This document shows, one piece after another, positions 1 through 8,406 of a stretch of DNA of 64,000 nucleotides. Source of the stretch: Sulfurimicrobium sp031426915 (GTDB taxonomy: Bacteria > Pseudomonadota > Gammaproteobacteria > Burkholderiales > Sulfuricellaceae); contig JASJPB010000041.1 of NCBI GenBank assembly GCA_031426915.1, forward strand, positions 43,366 to 107,365, given 5' to 3'. Position numbers and translations under genes: made by a program. How positions within the stretch are numbered: the first letter of the stretch is position 1; the number at the start of each line of letters is the position of its first letter. The notes under the pieces were generated by a model, which was not told the origin of the DNA, did no database searches, and saw only the letters and a list, made by a program, of their open reading frames with translations.

Positions 1-463
1 ACGTCATCACCTTGGGAATGGGCAGTTTGCCGAGCGCTTCGTCCAGGGCTTTTTGCAGCCCCTCGGCGAGCGTGGCGCCGGTCGCCATGCTGTCGAGAAA
101 CAGCACCTCGGCCTTGCCGTCGCCCTCGCGCCTGAGGGCGGGGACCACGGCAGCATCCAGGCCCATGCCCGCGAGCCGCTTCAGCAGCGCCGGCGTGGCC
201 TGGCCATTGGCATCCAGGCCCACGCTCACCGGCATCAGCTTGTGTGAAACCGGCTTGTCGGCGGCACGCGCAGACACCGCGGTGACATGCGCGGCGAGAC
301 GGCGCGGCGAGGCGTAGGGTGTGACAACCGATTCGGCGCCCGCCAGCCCCTGGGTCTTGAGGGATTCGGACAGAGCGGCGGAAAACGCCTCTCCCAGCTT
401 TTTCAACGCCTTGGGAGGAAGCTCCTCGACAAACAGTTCGACCAGCAGATTCTTCGTACTCAT
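1..463 (-). CDS. glyS: Glycyl-tRNA synthetase beta subunit, N-terminal part (cut by window edge)
   Basis: This is the beta chain of the bacterial alpha2beta2 glycyl-tRNA synthetase, which recognises tRNA(Gly) and works with the GlyQ alpha chain in the cytoplasm. Only the first 154 codons are present, because the gene runs off the left edge. The start MSTKNLLVELFVEELPP is typical of the family. The ATG (461-463 on the complement) overlaps the glyQ stop as ATGA, so translation is coupled and the two chains can be made in balance. The reading frame is open to the edge with no lesion. Confidence 0.93.
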   Translation of the reverse strand, partial: MSTKNLLVELFVEELPPKALKKLGEAFSAALSESLKTQGLAGAESVVTPYASPRRLAAHVTAVSARAADKPVSHKLMPVSVGLDANGQATPALLKRLAGMGLDAAVVPALRREGDGKAEVLFLDSMATGATLAEGLQKALDEALGKLPIPKVMT

Positions 464-1383
464 GCCCGTACCGCCTTTTCTTCCAGCTTTGCCAGGATTT
501 CGTTGGCCCACTCCCTGGGCGCCATGGGGAAGCCCAGCCGCGCGCGGCTATCCAGGTAGCTCTGCGCCACGCTGCGCGCCAGGTTGCGGATACGGCCGAT
601 GTAGGCAGCGCGCTCGGTGACCGAGATGGCACCGCGCGCATCCAGCAGGTTGAAGGTATGTCCGGCTTTCAGCACCTGCTCGTAGGCAGGCAGCGCGAGC
701 TGCTGTTCCATCAGCAGTTTCGCCTGTTTTTCATGGGCGTTGAAGGCGGTGAGGAGGAATTCCACATCGCTGTGCTCGAAGTTATAGGTGGACTGCTCCA
801 CCTCGTTCTGGTGGTAGACATCGCGGTAAGTGAGTCCTTGCGTCCACACCAGGTCGAACACGTTGTCCACCCCTTGCAGATACATGGCCAGACGCTCCAG
901 GCCGTAGGTGATCTCGCCGGTGATGGGCTTGCAGTCGATGCCGCCCACCTGCTGGAAATAGGTGAACTGGGTCACTTCCATGCCGTTCAGCCACACTTCC
1001 CAGCCCAGTCCCCATGCGCCCAGGGTAGGGTTTTCCCAGTCATCCTCGACGAAACGGATATCGTTCTGCTTGAGGTCGAAGCCCAGCGCTTCCAGCGAGC
1101 CGAGATAAAGCTCCAGGATGTTTTCCGGGGCGGGCTTCAGCACCACCTGGAACTGGTAATAATGTTGCAGGCGGTTGGGGTTCTCGCCGTAGCGGCCGTC
1201 CTTGGGGCGGCGCGAGGGCTGCACGTAGGCCGCTTTCCACGGCTCGGGGCCGATGGCGCGCAGGAAAGTGGCGGTGTGGCTGGTGCCGGCGCCCACCTCC
1301 ATATCGTAGGGCTGGAGCAGCGCGCAGCCGCGTTCGGCCCAATAACGCTGGAGCGTGAGAATGATGTCCTGGAAAGTCAGCAT
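460..1383 (-). CDS. glyQ: Glycyl-tRNA synthetase alpha subunit
   Basis: This is the catalytic alpha chain of the heterotetrameric glycyl-tRNA synthetase (class II), which activates glycine and charges tRNA(Gly). At 307 residues it has the usual family length. The N-terminus MLTFQDIILTLQRYWAERGC and the run PYDMEVGAGTSHTATF are hallmark sequences. It lies directly upstream of glyS with a 4-bp ATGA overlap. The alpha/beta pair is common next to lnt in betaproteobacteria, which supports the taxonomic guess. The 113 bp on its upstream side hold the terminator of the DUF3365 gene, so glyQS probably has its own promoter there. I did not find a convincing -35/-10 pair. Confidence 0.97.
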   Translation of the reverse strand: MLTFQDIILTLQRYWAERGCALLQPYDMEVGAGTSHTATFLRAIGPEPWKAAYVQPSRRPKDGRYGENPNRLQHYYQFQVVLKPAPENILELYLGSLEALGFDLKQNDIRFVEDDWENPTLGAWGLGWEVWLNGMEVTQFTYFQQVGGIDCKPITGEITYGLERLAMYLQGVDNVFDLVWTQGLTYRDVYHQNEVEQSTYNFEHSDVEFLLTAFNAHEKQAKLLMEQQLALPAYEQVLKAGHTFNLLDARGAISVTERAAYIGRIRNLARSVAQSYLDSRARLGFPMAPREWANEILAKLEEKAVRA

Positions 1384-1465
1384 GAAGGAGGCGAATCGCT
1401 AAAAAGGGCTGATTTTACTGCATTTCCGGCAGGCGTGAAACGCCAGGGGAGGGCCAGAGAAGGAA

Positions 1466-1490
1466 AAGGGGCGGCAGCGCCGCCCCGCAA
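1466..1490 (-). terminator. Rho-independent terminator of the DUF3365 haem protein gene
   Basis: An 8-bp perfect GC stem (1468-1475 with 1479-1486, three-base loop) is followed on the minus strand by TTTTCCTT. It lies just past the stop of the minus-strand DUF3365 gene and before glyQ, so it should separate the two transcripts. Confidence 0.75.
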
Positions 1491-1496
1491 AACCAT

Positions 1497-2075
1497 TTAG
1501 AACAATGGGCGCTTGATGGTGATGGCACCGCGAAGCTGTCCCAGTGTATAGCCCTGGGCCTTGTCGTGCGGATACTCCGCCGCCAGCACGTCCTTCACTG
1601 GCTGCGCCACGGTATCGGGCGTGCCATGACACTTCAGGCAAACGTCCTGCGTCGGGATGGGTTTCATGTAACGGAAATACTTGCCCTGCGGCTCGGAAAC
1701 GATCTCGGCGAACTCCATGTTGGCGGGATTTTCCTTTTCCATGCGCCGCTCGAAGTCCGTCAGGGTCTTCTGCTCCCAGGCGTCGGGCGTACCCAGCATC
1801 GGATTACGCACTTTCTGGGACACGCGCGACACGCGCCACCCGCTCTTGCGCGACAGATCGGAAGCGATCGACGGCGCAATGTCGCGGCAAACCTTGATGG
1901 TGGAGACCGGCCCATTGGCCTGCATTTCCTTCTGCATCTCGCCCCCGAGACGGGTGGCCAGTTCCTTCACGACCTTGCGTGCCTCATCCTGATACTTCGC
2001 CATGTCATCGTCAGCCAGGGCAGGCGTCGCCATGCATGCGGAAGCCAGAATCGCTGCAATCACTCGAATTTTCAT
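1497..2075 (-). CDS. Periplasmic DUF3365 (Tll0287-like) c-type haem protein
   Basis: This is a secreted protein of 192 residues with a signal peptide (MKIRVIAAILASACMATPALA) and one haem c attachment site, CLKCH, near residue 145. DUF3365/Tll0287-like proteins are periplasmic haem domains thought to act in redox or sensing. No specific partner is visible here. I chose the internal ATG at 2075 because an AAAGGAG ribosome-binding site sits just upstream and a clean signal peptide follows. An upstream in-frame start would add 27 residues before the signal peptide. The gene stands alone on its strand, with a terminator just downstream of its stop. The family assignment is from memory of the C-x-x-C-H plus KVCRDIAPSIA-type region. 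Confidence 0.8.
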   Translation of the reverse strand: MKIRVIAAILASACMATPALADDDMAKYQDEARKVVKELATRLGGEMQKEMQANGPVSTIKVCRDIAPSIASDLSRKSGWRVSRVSQKVRNPMLGTPDAWEQKTLTDFERRMEKENPANMEFAEIVSEPQGKYFRYMKPIPTQDVCLKCHGTPDTVAQPVKDVLAAEYPHDKAQGYTLGQLRGAITIKRPLF

Positions 2076-2228
2076 GGAAGCTCCTTTGAAAGAATTTCGG
2101 CATGCTTCATGCGCGCCGGGGCCGACCAGTAAAACGCGAGTGCCTTCGCCAGTCAAGCATTCCGGATTACATTTCGGATAAGTGGATTTCCCACTGGAGT
2201 GTCGTGGCGCGCATGACGGATAGTCTTT

Positions 2229-2486
2229 TCATGCGGCCAGCAACGCCAGCTTCTCCACCCGTTTCAGCCGCTTGATCTGAACCTCACGCCTGGATGCGGC
2301 AGCGCGGTCGGGATGCGGCTCCCAGTAAACCAGCCTGACCGGCCGGCGAGAGCGGGTATATTTCGATGCCGTGCCCAGGTTGTGACTGGCCACGCGCCGC
2401 TCCGGGTCGTTGGTGATCCCGGCATACAGCGACCCATCGGCGCATTCCAGCAGATAACAGCCCCAGCTCAATGCCGCGACCTCCAC
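2229..2486 (-). CDS. GIY-YIG nuclease superfamily small protein (UPF0213/YhbQ type)
   Basis: This is an 85-residue single-domain protein. CYLLECADGSLYAGITND carries the GIY-YIG motif in its Y-L-L/Y-A-G form, followed by RVASHNLGTASKYT and a basic C-terminus (EVQIKRLKRVEKLAL) with the expected Arg and Glu region. Stand-alone proteins of this type are common, and a role in DNA repair or structure-specific cleavage has been proposed but is not settled. Its start lies 19 bp inside the end of lnt on the same strand, which suggests co-transcription and coupling with lnt. An alternative start a few codons later cannot be excluded. Confidence 0.85.
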   Translation of the reverse strand: MEVAALSWGCYLLECADGSLYAGITNDPERRVASHNLGTASKYTRSRRPVRLVYWEPHPDRAAASRREVQIKRLKRVEKLALLAA

Positions 2487-3949
2487 GTCGAGGCCATGAC
2501 CAGGGTCAGCATCAGCAACATCAGGACCAGCACCGGGACATTGCCGAAGCGGACATAGGGCGTGGCGCCCTGAAAACCCTGCACCGTTCCTTCCAGCACC
2601 GTGGCGACGAATACCGGAGCCAGCCCCTCCACCTCGCCGTGCTGGTTGATGATGGCCGTGACGCCGGTATTGGTGGCGCGCAACATATAGCGTCCGGTTT
2701 CCAGCGCCCGCATCTGGGCAATCTGCAAATGCTGCCAGGGACCGAACGAATGGCCGAACCAGGCATCGTTGGTGAGGTTGGCCAGCAGCGTCGCCTGCGG
2801 CAACTGGCGTATGATTTCCTCGCCGAACACGTCTTCATAGCAGATATCCACCGCCAGATGCTGCCCCGCCACTGCCATCGGCTGCTGCACTTCTGCGCCA
2901 CGGGAGAAATCGGACAAGGGAATGTGCAGGAACTCCAGCACCCAGGAAAACACCGGGCGCAGCGGCAGAAACTCGCCGAAAGGCACCAGATGGGATTTGC
3001 GGTATAGCTGCATCGGCGAGGAACCAAAGCTGAACGCGCTGTTGAAGTACTCGTCCACATTCCCTGTTTCCGGAATACCTACCACCAGGTCGCCCTTGCG
3101 CTGACGTGCCAGCTGTGCCAGCTTTTCCAGGTAGGCGGCCGGAACCGAATCAAAAAAGATCGGCACCGCGGTTTCCGGCAGAAGAATCAGGCGCCCGCGG
3201 CTCCTTGCCGCGAGTGCGGCATATGTGTCTAGCGTGTCGCGGGCCACCTCGGGGCGCCACTTCATGTCCTGGGCGATATTCCCCTGCAACAGGGAAACCG
3301 TTAGCGGCGGTCCGGCCGGCTGCGTCCATTCCACCTGCTTGAGAGCCAGGCCCGTTGCCGCCAGAACAATGATCGCCAGTACCGCGTGGCGGCGGCTTCC
3401 CGCTTGCAGCAGCAAAGCCAGCGCACCGGCGCCCAGCGCCAGCGCCAGCGAAACGCCATACACTCCGAACAAGGGCGCGAAGCCCGCCAAAGGGCTGACT
3501 GGCACCTGGGAGTAACCCACCCCGAGCCAGGGGAATCCGGTAAGAACCCAGCCCCGCAACCATTCCATCACACCCCACAAGGCCGGCAGCAGCACCAGCA
3601 GGCGCAACGTCGGACTTACCCTGAGACGCGCCTGCAGCCCCCCCGCAAAAGCGGGGAACACGGCCAGGACGGCGCAGAACAGGCTCGTCGCCACCACCGC
3701 AACCGGCAATGGCATGCCGCCGAAATCGTGCAGGCTGACATAAACCCAGCTCACCCCGGCCCCGAAAAACCCCAGGCCGAAGGTAAAGCCATCCAGCGCT
3801 GCCCGTTGCGCCGTGGGCGCTTTGGCCCAGAGACGAAAAAGCCACGCCAGGGCCAGTAGCGGCAGCGGAAAGAGGTAAAACGGCGCGAACCCGAAAACGG
3901 TCAACGCCCCCAGGGCGGGGGGAAAAAGGAAGTCAAGCAGACGCAGCAT
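2468..3949 (-). CDS. lnt: Apolipoprotein N-acyltransferase
   Basis: Lnt adds the third acyl chain to the N-terminal cysteine of lipoproteins in the inner membrane, the last step of lipoprotein maturation. At 493 residues it has the usual length. An N-terminal block of about six to seven membrane helices is followed by a nitrilase-like periplasmic domain and a last helix. The catalytic triad is visible: Glu in LPETAVPIFF, Lys in YRKSHLVPFGEFLPL and Cys in DICYEDVFGEE. The gene diverges from the polysaccharide operon that begins at 4155. Its 3' end overlaps the GIY-YIG gene. Nothing is missing. Confidence 0.96.
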   Translation of the reverse strand: MLRLLDFLFPPALGALTVFGFAPFYLFPLPLLALAWLFRLWAKAPTAQRAALDGFTFGLGFFGAGVSWVYVSLHDFGGMPLPVAVVATSLFCAVLAVFPAFAGGLQARLRVSPTLRLLVLLPALWGVMEWLRGWVLTGFPWLGVGYSQVPVSPLAGFAPLFGVYGVSLALALGAGALALLLQAGSRRHAVLAIIVLAATGLALKQVEWTQPAGPPLTVSLLQGNIAQDMKWRPEVARDTLDTYAALAARSRGRLILLPETAVPIFFDSVPAAYLEKLAQLARQRKGDLVVGIPETGNVDEYFNSAFSFGSSPMQLYRKSHLVPFGEFLPLRPVFSWVLEFLHIPLSDFSRGAEVQQPMAVAGQHLAVDICYEDVFGEEIIRQLPQATLLANLTNDAWFGHSFGPWQHLQIAQMRALETGRYMLRATNTGVTAIINQHGEVEGLAPVFVATVLEGTVQGFQGATPYVRFGNVPVLVLMLLMLTLVMASTWRSRH

Positions 3950-4003
3950 TAAATATTCAGAATAACTTAATTGAAATCGACCACATTCGCCGCGATTACG
4001 GGC

Positions 4004-4044
4004 ACCCGAAATTGAAAATAATTACCTGTATTTCGGGTTATAAT
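4004..4044 (+). promoter_or_regulatory. Inverted repeat next to a -10 box upstream of the polysaccharide operon
   Basis: In the 205-bp divergent gap between lnt and the first glycosyltransferase lie two 9-bp arms, ACCCGAAAT (4004-4012) and ATTTCGGGT (4030-4038). They are a perfect inverted repeat with a 17-base spacer. The right arm abuts a consensus TATAAT at 4039-4044. No good -35 lies at the right distance, as expected for an activator-dependent promoter or for a repressor operator. The box is 111 bp upstream of the TTG start of the first gene. That this drives the operon is inference. Confidence 0.5.
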
Positions 4045-4154
4045 GCCAGCTTTTTCAAGCGCAAGCAGGAAAAACAGTGTTCGCGGCATCCTGCGCATAA
4101 AACAACTGCACGCGTTTTCCGCATTTGACTTGAACACAAATTAAAGGGCTGTCG

Positions 4155-5114
4155 TTGAAAGCATCCGTTGTGATCCCAGCCAAAAATGGGGGCAAACTGC
4201 TGGTCAAAGTGGTCAAGCAGGTTCTGGCACAACGCACACCCTGGCCGTTTGAAGTTCTGGTCATCGATTCCGGGTCGGTGGATGGTTCCATCGAAGCCTT
4301 GCGCGAACTTCCTGTCAGCATACATACGATTCCCAGTCACGAATTCGGCCATGGCAAGACCCGCAACCTGGGCGCCAGCCTGACCCGGGGCGAATTCATC
4401 GTCTATCTCACCCACGACGCTCTGCCCGCCGACGAGCTCTGGCTTGCCTCCCTGGTGGAGGCCGCCTCCATGTCGCCGGATACGGCAGGCGCTTTCGGCC
4501 CCCACCTGCCCTACCCGGACGCCAGCCCGATGCTCAAGCGGGAATTGACCCTCCATTTCCAGGGCTTCGGCTCCAGCCCCAACCTGGTGCGCATGGACGA
4601 CCCGGCACGCTACCGCCAGGACATTGGCTACCGGCAATTCCTGCACTTCTTTTCAAGCAACAACTCCTGCCTGCGGCGCTCGGCATGGGAGAAAATTCCG
4701 CTCAAGGATGTGGATTTCGCTGAAGACCAGTTGTGGGCCAGGGACGCCATTGAGGCCGGTTACGCCAAGGCCTACTCTCCCTCCGCACGGGTCTATCACT
4801 CCCACAATTTCGGCGTCACCGAAAGCTACCGCAGGGCCTTCGACGAATCGCGCGCCCTCAACCTTCTGTTCGGCTACGAGCTTGCCCCCACGCTGGCGCA
4901 CGTATTCGGACAAACCGTACGACTCACCTGGCGCGACTGGAAATGGGTTGCGGAGGATGTCGCCTCGGTATCCGAAAAAGTGCTATGGATGTTCAAGATA
5001 CCGTTCCTCAATCTTGCCAGACTCGGCGGATTTTATCTCGGCGGCCACCACGGCAAGCTGCCGGACTGGGCCACGAATGCTGTTTCCAGAGACAAAAGAC
5101 TGTTCAAATCCTAA
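4155..5114 (+). CDS. Family 2 glycosyltransferase, rhamnosyltransferase-like
   Basis: This is a cytoplasmic GT-A glycosyltransferase of 319 residues that would add a sugar from a nucleotide donor to a lipid-linked glycan. The N-terminus SVVIPAKNGGKLL is the GT2 Rossmann start. VLVIDSGSVDGS and VYLTHDALP (in place of a classical DXD) match the rhamnosyltransferase-like subgroup. FAEDQLWARD is the acceptor-side ED motif. The start is TTG at 4155, chosen because the fold begins immediately after it. Upstream ATGs are out of frame. It is the first gene of the polysaccharide cluster. Donor and acceptor cannot be read from sequence, and no dTDP-rhamnose genes occur in the window. Confidence 0.85.
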   Translation: MKASVVIPAKNGGKLLVKVVKQVLAQRTPWPFEVLVIDSGSVDGSIEALRELPVSIHTIPSHEFGHGKTRNLGASLTRGEFIVYLTHDALPADELWLASLVEAASMSPDTAGAFGPHLPYPDASPMLKRELTLHFQGFGSSPNLVRMDDPARYRQDIGYRQFLHFFSSNNSCLRRSAWEKIPLKDVDFAEDQLWARDAIEAGYAKAYSPSARVYHSHNFGVTESYRRAFDESRALNLLFGYELAPTLAHVFGQTVRLTWRDWKWVAEDVASVSEKVLWMFKIPFLNLARLGGFYLGGHHGKLPDWATNAVSRDKRLFKS

Positions 5115-5152
5115 CCCGCTCGGGCCATGCGGCCCAGCAGAACTTTTAAGCC

Positions 5153-6379
5153 ATGCCGACTCCCTTTATCTCAAAAATTCGCAAAATTCCCCTCCTGATT
5201 CGCAGCCAGGGACTAATCGGCACGATCAGATTCATCGCGCGATGGTTCAGGAAACGTTATTCCAACGGACTGCTGGTGCCGCGTATCGATGTCTGCGAAT
5301 TCTACGAATTCCTTGCGCCGCCTGCGGAGCACCTTCCACCCCCGGACAATATCGAACCGAACACCATCAACTGGATCATTCCCGGATTTGAAGTCGGCAG
5401 CGGCGGCCATCTCAACATTTTCAGAATGATCTGGGGACTGGAAAAACTCGGTTACCGGAGTCGGCTGCATATCGTTGGCGGCTGCCAGTTTTCCAGCGGA
5501 GAAGCGGCCAGGGAAGCGATTGTGGCGCATTTCTGTCCGCTCGCGGCGGAGGTCCGCATCGGTGAAGAGTCGCTCGAAGCTGCGGAATTCACAGTGGCAA
5601 CATCCTGGATTACCGCCTACACAGTGCGTCGCTTCTCGGCGACCAATCACAAAGTCTATTTCATCCAGGACATGGAACCCTGGTTCTCGCCTCACGGCAG
5701 TGCCTATGTTTTCGCGGAGGCCACTTACGGCTTCGGCTTTACCGGCATTACGGCGGGCAAATGGCTGTCCGGGTTGATGGCGGAAAATTACGGCATGAAG
5801 GCCTATCCATTCGGCTTTTCCTACGAGCACGACCGCTACGCCCCCCGGCCGCGCAAACCCGGCACGCGCAAGGTATTCTTTTACGCCCGCCATGTCACCC
5901 CCAGAAGGGGCTTCGAACTCGGCATGCTGGCCCTGAAAATGGTTCACGACCAGCTTCCCGATATCGAGTTCGTGCTGGCCGGCTGGGACACCTCGGGCTA
6001 CGTCGTTCCCTTCCCGCACCTCAACGCAGGCGTGGTTGCCCTGGACGAGCTGCCGGACCTCTACTCCCAGTGCGATGCGGCGCTGGTCATATCGCTCACC
6101 AATATCTCGCTGCTGCCGCTGGAACTGATCGCCTGCGGCTGCCCGGTAGTCTCGAACGGCGGCCCCAACGTGGAATGGCTGCTCACGGACAGGGAAACGG
6201 CCATGATCGCCGAAGCATCGCCCGAAGCGCTGGCTGCCGCACTGGTGGAGTTGCTGCGGGACCATGAGCTGCATGCCAGACTGAGCGCAAACGGGTTGAA
6301 TTTCGCCCGCCAAAGCAACTGGGCCGACGAGGCACGCAAGGTACACGGCTACCTGGAAATGATCAGGGAAGGCCGATGA
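5153..6379 (+). CDS. WsaF-like family 4/GT-B glycosyltransferase
   Basis: This is a GT-B transferase of 408 residues. The region INWIIPGFEVGSGGHLNIFR near residue 75 resembles the N-terminal domain of WsaF, a rhamnan synthesis transferase. The C-terminal half has the nucleotide-sugar site style CDAALVISLTNISLLPLELIAC followed by GCPVVSNGGPNVEWLL. Spacing to the previous gene is 38 bp, and the end overlaps the Wzm gene by 4 bp, placing it in the ABC-export operon. It probably builds the polymer or its adaptor in the cytoplasm. Linkage and sugar are unknown. Confidence 0.82.
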   Translation: MPTPFISKIRKIPLLIRSQGLIGTIRFIARWFRKRYSNGLLVPRIDVCEFYEFLAPPAEHLPPPDNIEPNTINWIIPGFEVGSGGHLNIFRMIWGLEKLGYRSRLHIVGGCQFSSGEAAREAIVAHFCPLAAEVRIGEESLEAAEFTVATSWITAYTVRRFSATNHKVYFIQDMEPWFSPHGSAYVFAEATYGFGFTGITAGKWLSGLMAENYGMKAYPFGFSYEHDRYAPRPRKPGTRKVFFYARHVTPRRGFELGMLALKMVHDQLPDIEFVLAGWDTSGYVVPFPHLNAGVVALDELPDLYSQCDAALVISLTNISLLPLELIACGCPVVSNGGPNVEWLLTDRETAMIAEASPEALAAALVELLRDHELHARLSANGLNFARQSNWADEARKVHGYLEMIREGR

Positions 6380-7173
6380 GCGCAAGCGGCACAACAAAGG
6401 CACTGCGAGAATGGGGCTTCGTATTCCTACTGTGGCTGCGCCGCGACCTCAAATCGCGTTATACCGGCTCGTTCGGCGGTGCCCTGTGGGGAATATTGCA
6501 ACCCCTGATGACGGTAGCCGTGTTCTACATCATTTTCGCGGTCGTGCTCAAGGTGCGCGTACCCGAACTGGCCAATGAATCCGGCTATTTCTTCTACCTC
6601 CTGGCCGGCCTGCTGCCCTGGCTGGGCATTTCGGAAGGCTTGTCCAGGGCGGTGGGCTCCCTTGTCGCCCAGGAACAGTTCATCCAGAAACTGGTTTTCC
6701 CGGTGGAAATCATCCCCTCCACCGTCATTGTCAGCAGCTTCGTCACGCAACTGGTGAGCATGGCCATTCTGCTCGTGCTGCTGGGCGTGGCCGGCCTCCT
6801 TCACCCGTCCGGGCTGATCTTTCTGCCCCTGGTTTTCCTCATGCAACTGGTGCTGTGCGTGGGACTGGGACTGCTGCTCGCCATCCTCACGGTTCATGTC
6901 AAGGACCTGGCTCAACTTGCCCCGGTGGCACTGCAGATTTTCTTTTACCTCACCCCCATCCTCTACCCCAAGAGCATGGTTCCCGCTGCTTACCATCCCC
7001 TCTACCTGCTCAACCCTTTCGCCGGCTTCATCGAAGTCTACCAGGGCTTGCTGCTGGGGTTGCCGGTCGGCCTCGGCAGCATCCTTTCCATGATCGCCTG
7101 GACGCTGCTGGCAGGCATCGGTGGCGCGATGCTTTTCCGCGCGCTCAAGCCCACCCTGGGGGACTATCTGTGA
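6376..7173 (+). CDS. wzm: Polysaccharide ABC exporter, membrane subunit (Wzm)
   Basis: This is an inner-membrane protein of 265 residues with about six hydrophobic helices, of the ABC-2 type that exports O-antigen or capsule chains on undecaprenyl pyrophosphate. RRDLKSRYTGSFGG at the N-terminus and the late LNPFAGFIEVYQGLLLG segment are family hallmarks. It overlaps the upstream glycosyltransferase (ATGA) and the downstream Wzt (GTGA) by 4 bp. With Wzt it defines an ABC-dependent export route. No Wzx/Wzy pair is present in the window. Confidence 0.93.
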   Translation: MSASGTTKALREWGFVFLLWLRRDLKSRYTGSFGGALWGILQPLMTVAVFYIIFAVVLKVRVPELANESGYFFYLLAGLLPWLGISEGLSRAVGSLVAQEQFIQKLVFPVEIIPSTVIVSSFVTQLVSMAILLVLLGVAGLLHPSGLIFLPLVFLMQLVLCVGLGLLLAILTVHVKDLAQLAPVALQIFFYLTPILYPKSMVPAAYHPLYLLNPFAGFIEVYQGLLLGLPVGLGSILSMIAWTLLAGIGGAMLFRALKPTLGDYL

Positions 7174-8393
7174 ACGAGACGAACACCTCGCCCCCGGTTT
7201 TCCCGGTGCGCATCGACAATGTGTCCAAGGGTTACCGATACTATCGCCGCCCGGCCGACCGCCTGCGCGAACTGCTGACAAAACAGCCGCAACACCAGAT
7301 GCACTGGGCGTTGCGCGACGTCAGCATCAGTATTGAAAAGGGCGAAACTTTCGGTCTCATCGGCGAAAACGGCGCAGGAAAAAGCACGCTGTTGAAGCTG
7401 GTCGCCGGCACCTGCCGCCCCAGCCGGGGCGAAGTCGTGGTGGATGGCCGGGTTGCCGCATTGCTCGAACTGGGCGCCGGCTTTCATCCCGACGAGAACG
7501 GGCGGGACAACGCCTACTTGATGGGTGCTCTTTCCGGCATTGCGCCCGGCAAGATGGATGAATATTACCGGGGCGTGGTGGAATTCGCCGAACTGTCCGA
7601 GGACGTGCTGGAACGCCCGGTCAAAACCTACTCTTCCGGCATGTTCATGCGCCTTGCCTTCGCCACCGCCACCGCGGTCGACCCGGACATTCTGATCATC
7701 GACGAAGCGCTGTCGGTCGGCGACATGCATTTCCAGAAGAAAAGCCTGGACCGGATCATGAATTTCCGCGACAAGGGCCGCACCATCCTGTTCTGTTCCC
7801 ACAACCTCTACCAGGTGCGCAGCCTGTGCAACCGCGCTGCCTGGATCCATGAGGGCAAGGTGCGGGCCATCGGCAACACCGAGGAAGTCGTCACGGCCTA
7901 CGAAAGCCATGAACGGGAAAAAGAAACACGTTTTCTCGACAAGGCCAACAACCTGACCTTCAAACCTGCATCGACGTCCATCGCGCCGGTACGCATCAGC
8001 CAGGTCACCCTGACCAGCCCGGACGGCACCTCGCCCGAAATACTGGACACCTTCCAGCCGGTCACGGTCAGGGTGGAAGTCGAAAGCGTGCGCCAGAGCG
8101 TGCCGTTCCACGTCGGCGTCGCCATCGTGCGCAACGACCGGGAAAATGTTTTCGGCTCCAGCACCCATTTCGAAGCCGGCTCCCTCCCCCTGACCGCGGA
8201 CGGGACGCGCACGGTAGCGCTGCATTTGCCGCACCTGAACCTGCTCTCCGGGCAATACAGCCTGAGCGTCTACCTGCTCGACGATTCCGGACTGCAGGTT
8301 TACGACATGGCCGAAAACGTCTGCCCTTTCCACGTGCACAGCTCGTGCCGCGAATTCGGCATCGCCTACCTGCCTTACCACTGGCAATTGTAG
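7170..8393 (+). CDS. wzt: Polysaccharide ABC exporter, ATPase with C-terminal glycan-binding domain (Wzt)
   Basis: This ATPase energises export through Wzm. It has 407 residues from a GTG start at 7170 that overlaps the wzm stop. Walker A is GENGAGKST (about residue 65), the signature is YSSGMFMRL and Walker B is ILIIDEALSVGD. The ABC domain ends near residue 250. The rest is a beta-rich extension (ISQVTLTSPDG onward) like the Wzt C-terminal domain, which reads the modified end of finished chains in O9a/O12-type systems. Such an extended Wzt usually pairs with a chain-terminating enzyme. The coiled-coil methyltransferase at 10261 is the obvious local candidate. Confidence 0.93.
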   Translation: MNETNTSPPVFPVRIDNVSKGYRYYRRPADRLRELLTKQPQHQMHWALRDVSISIEKGETFGLIGENGAGKSTLLKLVAGTCRPSRGEVVVDGRVAALLELGAGFHPDENGRDNAYLMGALSGIAPGKMDEYYRGVVEFAELSEDVLERPVKTYSSGMFMRLAFATATAVDPDILIIDEALSVGDMHFQKKSLDRIMNFRDKGRTILFCSHNLYQVRSLCNRAAWIHEGKVRAIGNTEEVVTAYESHEREKETRFLDKANNLTFKPASTSIAPVRISQVTLTSPDGTSPEILDTFQPVTVRVEVESVRQSVPFHVGVAIVRNDRENVFGSSTHFEAGSLPLTADGTRTVALHLPHLNLLSGQYSLSVYLLDDSGLQVYDMAENVCPFHVHSSCREFGIAYLPYHWQL

Positions 8394-8406
8394 TCCACGG
8401 CGTCCC

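Noticed and set aside
2160..2200. Small hairpin AGTGG/CCACT upstream of the DUF3365 gene
   Set aside because: The stem is only 5 bp, without a T run or clear position relative to a promoter.
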